Positions 1-8,821 of a DNA stretch of 64,000 bases are shown here, in pieces. Position 1 is the stretch's first letter; the number at the start of each line of letters is the position of its first letter. Under the pieces are notes generated by a model, which made no database searches, was not told the origin of the DNA, and saw only the letters and a list, made by a program, of their open reading frames with translations. The stretch is from assembly GCF_013375935.1 (NCBI RefSeq), contig NZ_CP056117.1:3348001-3412000 (forward strand). The letters are read 5' to 3'. This stretch comes from Enterobacter cloacae (lineage in GTDB: Bacteria > Pseudomonadota > Gammaproteobacteria > Enterobacterales > Enterobacteriaceae). Both the position numbers and the translations under genes were made by a program.

Positions 1-3000
1 TCGCTTTTGAGGCCTGTCCGCCCGTGTTTGAATAGCACTGGGTGTCGAGCACCAGAATATTGACGTTTTCGGTCAGGCTCAGTACATGATCCAGGCCGCC
101 GAAGCCAATATCGTAGGCCCACCCGTCGCCGCCAATCAGCCAGATCGATTTTTCCACCAGCGCGTCGGCATCGTTCAGCAGCTGTTCGGCCCCCTCAACG
201 CCCTGAAGCGCCTTGCGCAGTTCAGCAACCTGTTCGCGCCGAACCTCAGGCGTGGCCTCCGCATGCAGCGCGTCGTTTAGTTCAGCCGGTATGTTATCGG
301 CAAACTGCGCCAGCAGACGCATCACGCGGGCACGGTGCTGATCGACCGTCAGGCGGAACCCCAGCCCAAATTCGGCGTTATCCTCGAAAAGGGAGTTTGC
401 CCACGCCGGACCGCGGCCGTTAGCGTCCGTCGTATAAGGGGTGGACGGCAGGTTCCCCCCGTAGATTGACGAACAGCCGGTCGCGTTGGCTATCAGCATA
501 CGGTCGCCGTAAAGCTGCGTGAGCAGTTTGATATACGGTGTTTCACCGCAGCCGGAACACGCTCCGGAGTACTCAAAGAGCGGCGTAATGAGCTGAGAGG
601 TACGAATATCAATGCGCTCCAGCTTGCTGCGATCGATCTCAGGCAGGTTGAGGAAGAAGTCATAGTTCACTTTCTCCTCCTCAACGTGCTCCAGGCGCGA
701 CATCATATTGATGGCTTTGATTTCCGGGTTCTGACGATCTTTCGCCGGACACACTTCCACGCACAGGTTACAGCCGGTGCAGTCTTCCGGCGCAACCTGA
801 AGAACATATTTCTGACCACGCATGTCGCGAGATTTTACATCCAGCGAGTGCAGGCTTTCCGGTGCGGCGGACATCGCTTCTGGTGATACCACCTTGGCGC
901 GAATGGCCGAGTGCGGGCAGGCGGCCACGCAGTGGTTGCATTGCGTGCACAGCTCTTCTTTCCAGATGGGAATCGCTTCGGCGATGTTGCGTTTCTCCCA
1001 GCGGGTCGTGCCCATCGGCCAGGTGCCGTCCGGCGGCAGCGCGGATACGGGGAGGGCATCGCCCAGCCCCGCGAGCATCGCCGCGGTAACGGTTTTGACG
1101 AAGTCCGGCGCGGCGTCTGACACCACCGGCGGCCGGTTCGGGCTGCTGGCGTTGACCGGCTGCAACGGCACCTCGAACAGCGACTCGCGGGCCAGCGCCA
1201 GCGCCTGCCAGTTGCGCTCAACCAGCTCCTGGCCTTTACTGCTGTAGCTTTTAGCAATCGCCCCCTGCAGCGCCGTAAGCGCGCTGTCGCCCGGCAAAAT
1301 ATTGGTCAGGTGGAAGAAGGCCATCTGCATTACGGTATTAATACGCGCGGCCAGGCCACACTCGCGGGCAATTTTTGCCGCGTTAATCACGTACAGACGC
1401 GCCTGTTTCTGGTTCAGCACCGCCTGAACCTCCTGCGGCAGACGTCCCCAGACCTCATCGGCGCTGTACGGGGTGTTAATCAGGAAAATACCGCCGGGCT
1501 TCAGGCGCTCGGCCATCTGGTATTTATCGATGAACTGAAGCTGGTGGCAGCCAACAAAATCCGCCTGAGAGATAAGGTAGGCCGAGCGAATCGGATGCTC
1601 GCTGACGCGCAGGTGGGATACGGTGAGACCGCCCGCTTTTTTGGAGTCGTAGACGAAATACCCCTGCGCATACCACGGCGTGGCGTTACCGATAATCTTA
1701 ATGTTGTTCTTGGTGGCCGAGACGCTGCCGTCACTGCCCAGGCCGTAAAACAGCGCTTCCAGCTTTGCAGTCGAGGGCAGGGTGTTTTCCGGCAACGCAA
1801 GGGAGAGGTTGGTCACGTCATCATAAATGCCGACCGTAAAACGCGGCTTCGGTTTTGCTTCGTTCAGTTCAGCAAACACGGCCAGCACGCATTCAGGCCC
1901 GAACTCTTTGGAAGACAAACCGTATCGGCCGCCGATTACGCGGGGCAACGTTTCACGCTCGCCGCTGTTAAACGCCTCTGCAAGGGCGGTCATCACATCA
2001 AGATAGAGCGGCTCAGCCTGTGCGCCAGGCTCTTTGGTGCGATCGAGTACCGCCACGGCGCGCGCGCTGTCCGGCAGAGCGGAGAGCAGGTGTTTTGCCG
2101 AGAACGGACGATAAAGGCGAACTTTTAGCACGCCAACCTTTTCACCACGCGTCAGCAGCTCATCGACCACCTCTTCGCAGGTGCCGATGGCCGAGCCCAT
2201 CAGAACGACTACGCGTTCAGCCTGCGGATGTCCGTAATATTCAAACGGCTTATATTCGCGCCCCGTCGCAGCGGCAAAATCGTCCATCGCACGTTCAACG
2301 TGGTCATACACCGCGTTGTACCACGGGTTTGTCGCCTCGCGGGACTGGAAATAGGTATCAGGGTTCGCAGAGGTGCCACGGATCACCGGATGTTCAGGGT
2401 TGAGGGCACGGGCGCGATGGGCATCAATGTCCGCCTGCGGCAGCAGGTTGAGGATGGTGTCATCCGGCAGCGGAACGATTTTATTGATTTCGTGGGAGGT
2501 GCGGAAACCGTCAAAGAAATGAATGAACGGCACGCGGCTTTTCAGCGTAGCGATATGGGAAATCAGCGCAAAGTCCTGGGCTTCCTGCACGCTGCTGGCG
2601 CAGAGCATGGCGCAGCCGGTTTGACGTACGGCCATCACGTCCGAGTGATCGCCAAAAATTGAGAGGGCGTGAGTGGCTACGGTGCGTGCGGCCACGTGCA
2701 GGACAAACGGCGTTAATTGTCCTGCCAGCTTGTAAAGCGTGGGGATCATCAGCAGCAGCCCCTGCGATGACGTAAAGGAGGTCGACAGCGCACCGGTCTG
2801 CAGCGCGCCGTGCACGGTGGCAATCGCGCCGGCTTCAGACTGCATCTCCACGACGCGCGGGACATCGCCCCAGACGTTTTTTAATCCATTGCCAGCCCAG
2901 GCGTCCGCCTGTTCAGCCATCGTGGAGCTTGGCGTGATGGGATAGATGGCGATAACTTCGCTGGTACGAAACGCAACAGACGCGACTGCACCATTGCCGT

Positions 3001-3013
3001 CAATAGTTTGCAT
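1..3013 (-). CDS. nifJ: Pyruvate:ferredoxin/flavodoxin oxidoreductase, C-terminus outside window
   Basis: Cytoplasmic homodimeric enzyme that oxidises pyruvate with CoA to acetyl-CoA and CO2 and reduces flavodoxin or ferredoxin, using thiamine pyrophosphate and three [4Fe-4S] clusters. The minus strand opens with MQTIDGNGAVASVAF at 3013. It reads through about 1004 codons without a stop and leaves the window at base 1; the family is about 1170 residues long. Two ferredoxin-type cluster motifs are visible (CTQCNHCVAAC near 950 and CTGCNLCVEVC near 770), then the ACSGCGETP motif of the third cluster near 560. The order nifJ-ydbJ-hslJ is that of E. coli ydbK. Only the distal thiamine-domain end is missing, through the window edge and not through mutation. 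Confidence 0.95.
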   Translation of the reverse strand, partial: MQTIDGNGAVASVAFRTSEVIAIYPITPSSTMAEQADAWAGNGLKNVWGDVPRVVEMQSEAGAIATVHGALQTGALSTSFTSSQGLLLMIPTLYKLAGQLTPFVLHVAARTVATHALSIFGDHSDVMAVRQTGCAMLCASSVQEAQDFALISHIATLKSRVPFIHFFDGFRTSHEINKIVPLPDDTILNLLPQADIDAHRARALNPEHPVIRGTSANPDTYFQSREATNPWYNAVYDHVERAMDDFAAATGREYKPFEYYGHPQAERVVVLMGSAIGTCEEVVDELLTRGEKVGVLKVRLYRPFSAKHLLSALPDSARAVAVLDRTKEPGAQAEPLYLDVMTALAEAFNSGERETLPRVIGGRYGLSSKEFGPECVLAVFAELNEAKPKPRFTVGIYDDVTNLSLALPENTLPSTAKLEALFYGLGSDGSVSATKNNIKIIGNATPWYAQGYFVYDSKKAGGLTVSHLRVSEHPIRSAYLISQADFVGCHQLQFIDKYQMAERLKPGGIFLINTPYSADEVWGRLPQEVQAVLNQKQARLYVINAAKIARECGLAARINTVMQMAFFHLTNILPGDSALTALQGAIAKSYSSKGQELVERNWQALALARESLFEVPLQPVNASSPNRPPVVSDAAPDFVKTVTAAMLAGLGDALPVSALPPDGTWPMGTTRWEKRNIAEAIPIWKEELCTQCNHCVAACPHSAIRAKVVSPEAMSAAPESLHSLDVKSRDMRGQKYVLQVAPEDCTGCNLCVEVCPAKDRQNPEIKAINMMSRLEHVEEEKVNYDFFLNLPEIDRSKLERIDIRTSQLITPLFEYSGACSGCGETPYIKLLTQLYGDRMLIANATGCSSIYGGNLPSTPYTTDANGRGPAWANSLFEDNAEFGLGFRLTVDQHRARVMRLLAQFADNIPAELNDALHAEATPEVRREQVAELRKALQGVEGAEQLLNDADALVEKSIWLIGGDGWAYDIGFGGLDHVLSLTENVNILVLDTQCYSNTGGQASKA

Positions 3014-3285
3014 AGGACAACACCCTTACATTGCGCAAAAAAAGAGGGGCCCGTAAAACGACAACAGACCCTGAATATTATCTGTGTATTTTAGCAAACC
3101 CGGGGTTTTACGATTTTCGCTTTTGTGTCCTGGTTATTCGCCGTACCAATGAGTAGATCAAGATTTGGGCTAAAAAATTGCGAGAAATTGTTTCAGAGGC
3201 GCATAAATACGCACATCCGCTCTCGACGATGCGGCGCCTGATGCCTATTATGCATAGGTTTCGCTTAAATGATGGGGAGGAAGAT

Positions 3286-3552
3286 ATGCGTTCAGCATTT
3301 TGGGTAGGGTGTGCCGCGTTACTGTTATCGGCATGCAGCAGTGAACCTGTACAGCAGGCGACAGCGGCACACGTTACGCCGGGTATGAGAGCGGCCATGT
3401 CCAGCTCCGGGCAGGCCAACTGCGCCATGATCGGCGGTTCGCTATCCGTCGCCCGCCAGCTCGACGGTTCCGCCATCGGGATGTGCGCGTTGCCTAACGG
3501 CAAACGCTGTAGCGAACAGTCGCTTGCCGTTGGTTCGTGCGGAAGCTACTGA
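3286..3552 (+). CDS. ydbJ: Small DUF333 lipoprotein
   Basis: Predicted 88-residue lipoprotein. The start at 3286 is chosen because a strong GGGGAGG Shine-Dalgarno lies just before it and the protein then opens with a signal peptide ending in the lipobox LSAC (cysteine near residue 17). The body carries a DUF333-like pattern: a conserved NCAMIGG segment, then MCALPNGKRC with paired cysteines. Function is unknown. It lies between divergent nifJ and convergent hslJ, as ydbJ does in E. coli, and its stop is one base from the hslJ stop. The longer upstream reading frame has no signal sequence and is not used. Confidence 0.85.
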   Translation: MRSAFWVGCAALLLSACSSEPVQQATAAHVTPGMRAAMSSSGQANCAMIGGSLSVARQLDGSAIGMCALPNGKRCSEQSLAVGSCGSY

Positions 3553-3553
3553 G

Positions 3554-3991
3554 TTATTCTACTCGCTTAAACATCAGTGATTTATCGGCTGTCGCCAGCG
3601 TTAGCTGATCTTCGGTTAGGTCTACCTGCGCGCCTTTGCGCAGCATATCGGCGAGAGTCTGATCCAGCTCATTAAGCTGCGGCTCGGTGCAGAGTTTACG
3701 GGTCATCGCCAGCGTTTTGACCTTCAGCTCGCCTTCGGACAATTTCCCCTGTCCGTTGAAGCCGTTGCACATGGTGCCGGAGACGACAATGTTGTTAATG
3801 AGGCTGATGTTGGGCTGCGCGCTGAAGCGGATTTCAGGCTGCATTTTCCCGACGTTTACCGCTTTGCCATCGACGTTTTCCAGCACGAAACGGTGATTCT
3901 CTAACCGATCGGCCTGAACGGAGGCTTTGCCGGGATTAACGCATCCAGCCAGTGCAAGGCTGAGTAAACTTATTGCCGCGAGCTTTTTCAT
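3554..3991 (-). CDS. hslJ: Heat-shock META-domain lipoprotein HslJ
   Basis: 145-residue outer-membrane-type lipoprotein. The signal peptide MKKLAAISLLSLALAGC ends in a clear lipobox with cysteine at residue 17. The rest is a single META domain with the typical CNGFNGQ segment and a second cysteine (KLCTEP). E. coli HslJ is heat-inducible and linked to novobiocin resistance; its mechanism is unknown. A purine-rich GAGAAG precedes the start. In E. coli ldhA follows hslJ. Here a cytochrome bd operon occupies that place, so the neighbourhood has been rearranged on this side. Confidence 0.92.
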   Translation of the reverse strand: MKKLAAISLLSLALAGCVNPGKASVQADRLENHRFVLENVDGKAVNVGKMQPEIRFSAQPNISLINNIVVSGTMCNGFNGQGKLSEGELKVKTLAMTRKLCTEPQLNELDQTLADMLRKGAQVDLTEDQLTLATADKSLMFKRVE

Positions 3992-4084
3992 TTTTCTTCT
4001 CGAACTATCAATGCTGTAAATATTATTCGAGTGTAACGATACCCCCTGCGGCGTTAATGGGTTTTATCTGAAAGTGCGAGAAGG

Positions 4085-4108
4085 GACCGGGCGGCGGCGC
4101 GCCCGGTC
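4085..4108. terminator. GC-rich hairpin after the cytochrome bd operon
   Basis: Inverted repeat GACCGGGC / GCCCGGTC with an 8-base loop, between the stop of the DUF2474 gene (4115) and the start of hslJ. No long T-run follows on the minus strand, so termination strength is uncertain. Confidence 0.4.
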
Positions 4109-4114
4109 AGTCAA

Positions 4115-4243
4115 TTAGTGAGATTTAAATCCTGCCGCTGCCATCAGCATTTTGAAGAGCATACTTACGCAGGCCAGCGCCAGCACGCTGCCTCCCCAGA
4201 TGATGGCAAGCCACATCAAACGTTTCCATACAGGTTGTTGCAT
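4115..4243 (-). CDS. DUF2474 small membrane subunit of cytochrome bd oxidase
   Basis: 42-residue protein, MQQPVWKRLMW..., with one hydrophobic helix (about residues 9-36) and a short basic tail. It starts inside the stop of the upstream cytochrome bd subunit II gene (TGATG overlap at 4243), so the two are translationally coupled. Its size, position and single helix fit the DUF2474 family that follows cioAB-type oxidases, analogous to CydX/AppX. It probably stabilises the oxidase complex in the inner membrane. The longer upstream frame is a shadow of subunit II. Confidence 0.85.
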   Translation of the reverse strand: MQQPVWKRLMWLAIIWGGSVLALACVSMLFKMLMAAAGFKSH

Positions 4244-5253
4244 CAGTGATAACCCTCCCCATGCTGTACTTTTCCGCGAAAAACGTAATAGCTCCAGAAG
4301 GTGTAGACCAGAATAACGGGAATGATCAACAGTGCGCCCACCAGCATAAAGCCCTGGCTTTGAGGTGGCGCGGCGGCTTCCCACAGGGTGATGGACGGCG
4401 GAATGATATGTGGCCAGATGCTGATCCCAAGCCCGCTGAACCCGAGAAAAACCAGACCTAACGTCGTGATAAACGGCAGATTATGGCTGGCAGGATTATT
4501 CAGGCAGCGCCACTGTAACAGGCTCAGGATCGCAACCAGCGCGGGGACCGGCATGAGGTAAAACAGGTTTGGCAGCGTGAACCAGCGCGCGGCAATGGCC
4601 GGCTGCGCCAGAGGCGTCCAGAGGCTGATCGCTACAATAAATACCAGAAGGAGGAGCAAAAGCCCTTTTGATATCCGGCGCATCCGCCGTTGCAGGGCAT
4701 GCTCGCTTTTCATCACCAGCCAGGTGGATCCTAACAGCGCATAAGCCACCACAAGACCCGCGCCGCAGAAGAGATTAAACGGCGTTAACCAGTCAAACGG
4801 GCCGCCACCGTAAGCGCGACCGGTTACGCTGAACCCCTGGATAACAGCGCCAACGGTGATGCCCTGGGTGAAGGTCGCGAGAATGGAGCCGCCGATAAAG
4901 GCCTTATCCCAGAACGGGCGATGTGCCGGGGTTGCCTTGAAGCGAAATTCAAAGGCGACACCGCGAAATATTAGTCCGATCAGCATTAACGTCAGCGGAA
5001 TGGTCAGCGCGTCGATGATAACCGCATAGGCGAGGGGAAATGCGCCAAACAGCGCCGCACCGCCAAGCACCAGCCAGGTTTCGTTTCCGTCCCAGACCGG
5101 AGCGACGCTGTTGACCATCACGTCGCGATCGTCGGCATTTTGCGTAGCGGGAAACAGGATGCCTATCCCCAGGTCAAAGCCATCCATCACGATATACATC
5201 AGCGTGGCGAAAACGATGATAACGAACCAGATAATGGAAAGATCGATACCCAT
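4243..5253 (-). CDS. cioB: Cytochrome bd-type quinol oxidase subunit II (CioB/CydB family)
   Basis: 336-residue inner-membrane protein with about eight hydrophobic segments. It opens MGIDLSIIWFVIIVFATLMYIVMDGFDLG; the DGFDLG motif is typical of CydB-family proteins. It forms a heterodimer with the subunit I product upstream, and the complex oxidises quinol and reduces O2 to water without proton pumping. An AAGGAG ribosome site sits in the 5-base gap after subunit I, and the stop overlaps the DUF2474 start. The partner has a short Q-loop, so I use the cio name. It is not an orthologue of E. coli cydB or appB by length or position. Confidence 0.9.
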   Translation of the reverse strand: MGIDLSIIWFVIIVFATLMYIVMDGFDLGIGILFPATQNADDRDVMVNSVAPVWDGNETWLVLGGAALFGAFPLAYAVIIDALTIPLTLMLIGLIFRGVAFEFRFKATPAHRPFWDKAFIGGSILATFTQGITVGAVIQGFSVTGRAYGGGPFDWLTPFNLFCGAGLVVAYALLGSTWLVMKSEHALQRRMRRISKGLLLLLLVFIVAISLWTPLAQPAIAARWFTLPNLFYLMPVPALVAILSLLQWRCLNNPASHNLPFITTLGLVFLGFSGLGISIWPHIIPPSITLWEAAAPPQSQGFMLVGALLIIPVILVYTFWSYYVFRGKVQHGEGYH

Positions 5254-5258
5254 TACGG

Positions 5259-6653
5259 TTACTCCTTAAATTCAGTGGTGACGGCGGAAAGCGGACGGGC
5301 AGGGCGGCCATCGGACTCGGTGGCAAAAGATTCGTGGGGCTGCGGCCCTTTTTTAATCAGACGCACCATATAGCTGTAGCCCACGCCGAACACCGAGGTA
5401 TAAACCACGAAGAAGGCCAATAAACTGACGCTCATATGCAGATCTCCATGCGCGGAGACCGCATCCTGCGTGCGCTGTAGCCCGTAGACGACCCACGGCT
5501 GACGGCCAACCTCCGTTGTCACCCATCCGGCGAGGATTGCGATCAGCCCCGACGGCCCCATCAGCAGTGCAAACCTCAGGAAAGGGCGAGAGGTATACAG
5601 GCGTTGCTTATAGCGTAGCCAGACCGCCATCACGCCCAGGAGCAGCATCAACATGCCCAAGCCGGCCATAATGCGAAATGACCAGAAAACGATAGTGGAG
5701 TTGGGTCGATCCTCTTTCGCAAAATCTTTTAAGGCCGGTACCTGTTTATCGAGGCTGTGGGTCAGGATCAGGCTGCCGAGAGCGGGGATCTCCAGTCCAA
5801 AGCGGGTACGCTCCTGCTCCATATCCGGCCAGCCAAACAGCAGCAGCGGAGTGGGTTCACCCGGGGGATTCTCCCAGTGTCCCTCGATGGCGGCTATTTT
5901 TGCAGGCTGATGCTTTAAGGTATTCAAACCGTGCATATCGCCCACCAGTGCCTGTACGGGCGCCACAATCAGCGTCATCCACAATGCCATGGAGAACATG
6001 GCACGAATGGCGGGGGTGTTGTTTCCACGCAGCAGATGCCAGGCCGCAGACGCGCCGACAAACAGCGCGCTGCTGAGGAAGGCAGCAATCGACATGTGCA
6101 GCAGGCGGTAGGGGAAGGAGGGGTTAAAGACAACGGCAAACCAGTCCACCGGAACGACCTGACCGTTAATAATTTCGTATCCCTGGGGCGTCTGCATCCA
6201 GCTGTTAGAGGCGAGGATCCAGAAGGTCGAAATGATAGTTCCCAGCGCAACCATGCAGGTTGAGAAAAAGTGCAGACCTGGCCCTACCTTATTCCAGCCA
6301 AACAGCATCACGCCGAGGAACCCGGCTTCGAGGAAGAAGGCGGTAAGTACTTCATAGGTCAGCAGGGGGCCGGTAATACTGCCCGCGAACTGGGAAAATC
6401 CGCTCCAGTTGGTGCCGAACTGATAAGCCATCACCAGGCCGGAGACCACACCCATGCCGAAGTTAACGGCGAAGATCTTCGACCAAAAATGGTACAGCGA
6501 ACGCCAGACGGGATTTTTTGTCTTCAGCCACAGCCCTTCCAGCACGGCAAGATAGCTCGCCAGGCCGATGGTGATGGCCGGAAAAATAATATGAAAGGAT
6601 ACGGTAAAGGCGAACTGTATTCGCGCAAGATGAAACGCATCTAAACCAAACAT
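5259..6653 (-). CDS. cioA: Cytochrome bd-type quinol oxidase subunit I, short Q-loop (CioA/CydA family)
   Basis: 464-residue inner-membrane subunit that binds hemes b558, b595 and d and the quinol. The start at 6653 (MFGLDAFHLARIQFAFTV) has GAGG six bases upstream; the longer frame begins with an unsupported TTG. The histidine in VSFHIIFP matches the N-terminal heme ligand and LLHMS the internal one. The loop after GDMHGLNTLK is far shorter than in E. coli CydA (522 residues), which places it in the short-Q-loop CIO-type group known from cyanide-insensitive oxidases. Cyanide tolerance is inferred from the group. First gene of a three-gene operon, with a perfect 13-bp inverted repeat upstream (6732-6784). 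Confidence 0.9.
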   Translation of the reverse strand: MFGLDAFHLARIQFAFTVSFHIIFPAITIGLASYLAVLEGLWLKTKNPVWRSLYHFWSKIFAVNFGMGVVSGLVMAYQFGTNWSGFSQFAGSITGPLLTYEVLTAFFLEAGFLGVMLFGWNKVGPGLHFFSTCMVALGTIISTFWILASNSWMQTPQGYEIINGQVVPVDWFAVVFNPSFPYRLLHMSIAAFLSSALFVGASAAWHLLRGNNTPAIRAMFSMALWMTLIVAPVQALVGDMHGLNTLKHQPAKIAAIEGHWENPPGEPTPLLLFGWPDMEQERTRFGLEIPALGSLILTHSLDKQVPALKDFAKEDRPNSTIVFWSFRIMAGLGMLMLLLGVMAVWLRYKQRLYTSRPFLRFALLMGPSGLIAILAGWVTTEVGRQPWVVYGLQRTQDAVSAHGDLHMSVSLLAFFVVYTSVFGVGYSYMVRLIKKGPQPHESFATESDGRPARPLSAVTTEFKE

Positions 6654-6731
6654 GCACAGCCTCAAATTTAAATGGTGTGATGTTATGGTAAAGGGGCAAT
6701 GAGTAAGGTATCAGAAGCAGAAAATTAAAAT

Positions 6732-6784
6732 TTAACTATAACAGTTGAGTAAAAACCCAGGCTTTAGTTACCTGTTATAGTTAA
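6732..6784. repeat. Perfect 13-bp inverted repeat between cioA and ymcF
   Basis: TTAACTATAACAG at 6732-6744 is repeated exactly inverted at 6772-6784, with a 27-base spacer. It lies 79 bases upstream of the cioA start, in a 392-base gene-free stretch. No T-run follows either arm, so it looks more like a paired binding site than a terminator. The word ATAACAGTTAG recurs at 7250-7260 just before ydcR. Confidence 0.6.
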
Positions 6785-6884
6785 CTGGAGTGAATAAAAA
6801 ATTTCTTTTTATGATTTTTACGCATTAAACCGCTTGCTTTGTCGTCAGCAACATGCGTTAATGGCCTTCTGGTTTTGCATCCAA

Positions 6885-7045
6885 ATAAATATCTGACGTA
6901 GTTTTATAAAGCAGTTCTCATCACGTTGTGCCTCTCCGCAGCCTCTCTTGGGTCTTTATCTACTTTCCGATTCGTTTTGTATCGAACCACTATTGCCCGT
7001 TCGGCTCATGAGTAATTTACGTTTTTACGTTTACAGGAGAATCCT
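6885..7045 (+). promoter_or_regulatory. Cold-shock-type long 5' leader
   Basis: The roughly 150 bases before the small zinc-ribbon gene resemble the leaders of cspA-family mRNAs. TGACGTA at 6894-6900 matches the start of the cold box, and AAAGCAGT at 6908-6915 matches the next conserved stretch of the cspA leader at a similar spacing. An AT-rich -10-like segment (AAATAAAT, about 6883-6890) lies just upstream, which puts the transcript start near 6893. By analogy the leader would be a thermosensing RNA that permits translation after a temperature drop. An AGGAGA ribosome site precedes the ATG. Confidence 0.6.
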
Positions 7046-7234
7046 ATGACTTCTTATATCCATTTTCGCTGCCCTTGCTGTCATGGCTCGCAGTACTGCA
7101 CCTCAGCTTTTGACGTGTCTGACAAAAATCCTTTCGGCGCGAAGTGCATTTTCTGCAAATCGTCGATGATCACGCTCGACCATCTGGCCGCAGCGCGTTC
7201 CGCGCAGAATCACGTTACCGAGTACCGCAAGTAA
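7046..7234 (+). CDS. ymcF: Small cold-shock zinc-ribbon protein, YmcF/YnfQ family
   Basis: 62-residue protein, MTSYIHFRCPCCHGSQY..., with two cysteine knuckles (CPCC at 9-12 and CIFC near 36-39) that should bind one zinc. Sequence and length match the E. coli small proteins YmcF and YnfQ, which are encoded beside cspG and cspI and induced by cold. Function is unknown; a nucleic-acid-binding role is a guess from the fold. The cold-shock-like leader upstream supports the same regulation. No CspA-type gene is adjacent here, unlike in E. coli. Confidence 0.75.
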   Translation: MTSYIHFRCPCCHGSQYCTSAFDVSDKNPFGAKCIFCKSSMITLDHLAAARSAQNHVTEYRK

Positions 7235-7316
7235 TTATCCGCATTTCCCATAACAGTTAGCAAAATCTTCTCTTTTTCTCCTGCTGATATACACTGTCAG
7301 CAATAAGGAGAATCTG

Positions 7317-8741
7317 ATGAAAAAATACCAGCGTCTGGCGCAACAAATTATCTCGCAGATTGAACTTGGCGTATGGTTGCCGGGCGATAAGCTGCCTTCA
7401 CTGCGAGAGCAGGTGGCAAGCAGCGGCATGAGCTTTATGACCGTTGGCCACGCGTATCAGATGCTGGAAAGTCAGGGGCGCATTGTCGCCAGACCGCAGT
7501 CGGGCTACTACGTTGCCGCGCGCCCGACCTCCCACCAGCCTGCACCGCCCGCTCAGGTGATGCGCGACGAAGTGGTAGACATTAATACCTACATCTTCGA
7601 CGTGTTACAGGCCAGCCGCGATCCCTCGGTAGTCCCGTTTGCCTCTGCGTTTCCCGATCCGCGTCTTTTCCCGCTTCAGCAGCTCAACCGATCGCTGGCC
7701 AGCGTCAGTAAAACGGCCACCGCCATGAGCGTGATTGAAAACCTGCCGCCGGGTAACGTTGACTTACGCCATGCTATCGCCCGCCGCTACGCCCAGCAGG
7801 GGATGAACATCTCCCCGGATGAGATCGTGATCACCGCCGGGGCGCTCGAGGCGCTCAACCTCAGCCTGCAGGCCGTCACCGAGCCGGGAGACTGGGTCAT
7901 CGTTGAAAACCCCTGTTTTTATGGCGCGCTTCAGGCCCTTGAACGCCTGAAGCTGAAAGCCTTGTCCATCGCCACTGACGTGCGTGAAGGCATCGATCTT
8001 AACGCGTTAGAGCAGGCGTTAAGCGATTATCCGGTTAAAGCCTGCTGGCTGATGACTAACAGCCAGAATCCGCTGGGATTCACCCTGAGCGCAGAGAAGA
8101 AGGCCCGGCTGGTGGCCTTGTTAACGCGGCATAACGTCACGCTGATTGAAGACGATGTTTACAGCGAACTCTACTTTGGCCGTGAAAAACCTTTGCCTGC
8201 GAAGGCCTGGGACAAGCAGGACATGACGCTGCACTGTTCATCCTTCTCCAAGTGCCTGGTGGCCGGTTTTCGCATCGGCTGGGTGGCGGCAGGAAAACAT
8301 GCCCGGCGTATTCAGCAGTTACAGCTGATGAGTACCTTATCCACCAGCTCCCCTATGCAGCTGGCGCTGGTGGATTATCTGTCCACCAAACGTTACGACG
8401 CCCACCTCCGCCGCCTGCGGCGCACGCTCGCCGAGCGCAAGCAGCATGCCTGGCAGACGCTTCTGCGCCATATGCCTGCCGGTGTCAAAATCCATCATAA
8501 CGACAGCGGCTACTTTTTATGGCTGGAGCTGCCGGAACGGCTCGACGCAGGACGGCTCAGCGAAAAGGCGTTAGCCCATCAAATCAGCATTGCCCCCGGC
8601 AAAATGTTTTCCACCTCCGATACCTGGGCGCCGTTTTTCCGCTTTAACACCTCATGGGGCTGGGGGGAGCGGGAGGAACAGGCTGTCGCCCGGCTGGGTG
8701 AAGTCATTCGCGAAATGATGCTGGCTCCAGTCACACCCTGA
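7317..8741 (+). CDS. ydcR: MocR-type regulator (GntR winged helix + aminotransferase domain) YdcR
   Basis: 474-residue fusion regulator. Residues 1-70 are a GntR winged helix-turn-helix (PGDKLPSLREQVASSGMSFMTV). The rest is a class I aminotransferase-like domain with the PLP-lysine motif SSFSK near residue 313 and the TNSQNPLG segment. Members sense PLP or amino-acid adducts and usually control a neighbouring metabolic gene. High similarity to E. coli YdcR. In E. coli ydcSTUV and patD follow; here patD follows after only 139 bases. An AAGGAG ribosome site lies before the ATG. GTTAGCAA (7256-7263) and GTCAGCAA upstream are possible half-sites. Confidence 0.93.
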   Translation: MKKYQRLAQQIISQIELGVWLPGDKLPSLREQVASSGMSFMTVGHAYQMLESQGRIVARPQSGYYVAARPTSHQPAPPAQVMRDEVVDINTYIFDVLQASRDPSVVPFASAFPDPRLFPLQQLNRSLASVSKTATAMSVIENLPPGNVDLRHAIARRYAQQGMNISPDEIVITAGALEALNLSLQAVTEPGDWVIVENPCFYGALQALERLKLKALSIATDVREGIDLNALEQALSDYPVKACWLMTNSQNPLGFTLSAEKKARLVALLTRHNVTLIEDDVYSELYFGREKPLPAKAWDKQDMTLHCSSFSKCLVAGFRIGWVAAGKHARRIQQLQLMSTLSTSSPMQLALVDYLSTKRYDAHLRRLRRTLAERKQHAWQTLLRHMPAGVKIHHNDSGYFLWLELPERLDAGRLSEKALAHQISIAPGKMFSTSDTWAPFFRFNTSWGWGEREEQAVARLGEVIREMMLAPVTP

Positions 8742-8800
8742 TGAAAATTCCTGAAGCGACAGGGTACGCGGTCTACCTTTAGTTAGGGAGCGCCGACTTG

Positions 8801-8821
8801 ATGCGTGACGTTGTCACGCAT
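8801..8821. promoter_or_regulatory. Inverted repeat upstream of patD
   Basis: ATGCGTGAC (8801-8809) and GTCACGCAT (8813-8821) form a perfect 9-bp inverted repeat with a 3-base centre, 60 bases before the patD start. It may be an operator or a hairpin. It lies where the ydcSTUV genes would sit in E. coli. Confidence 0.5.
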
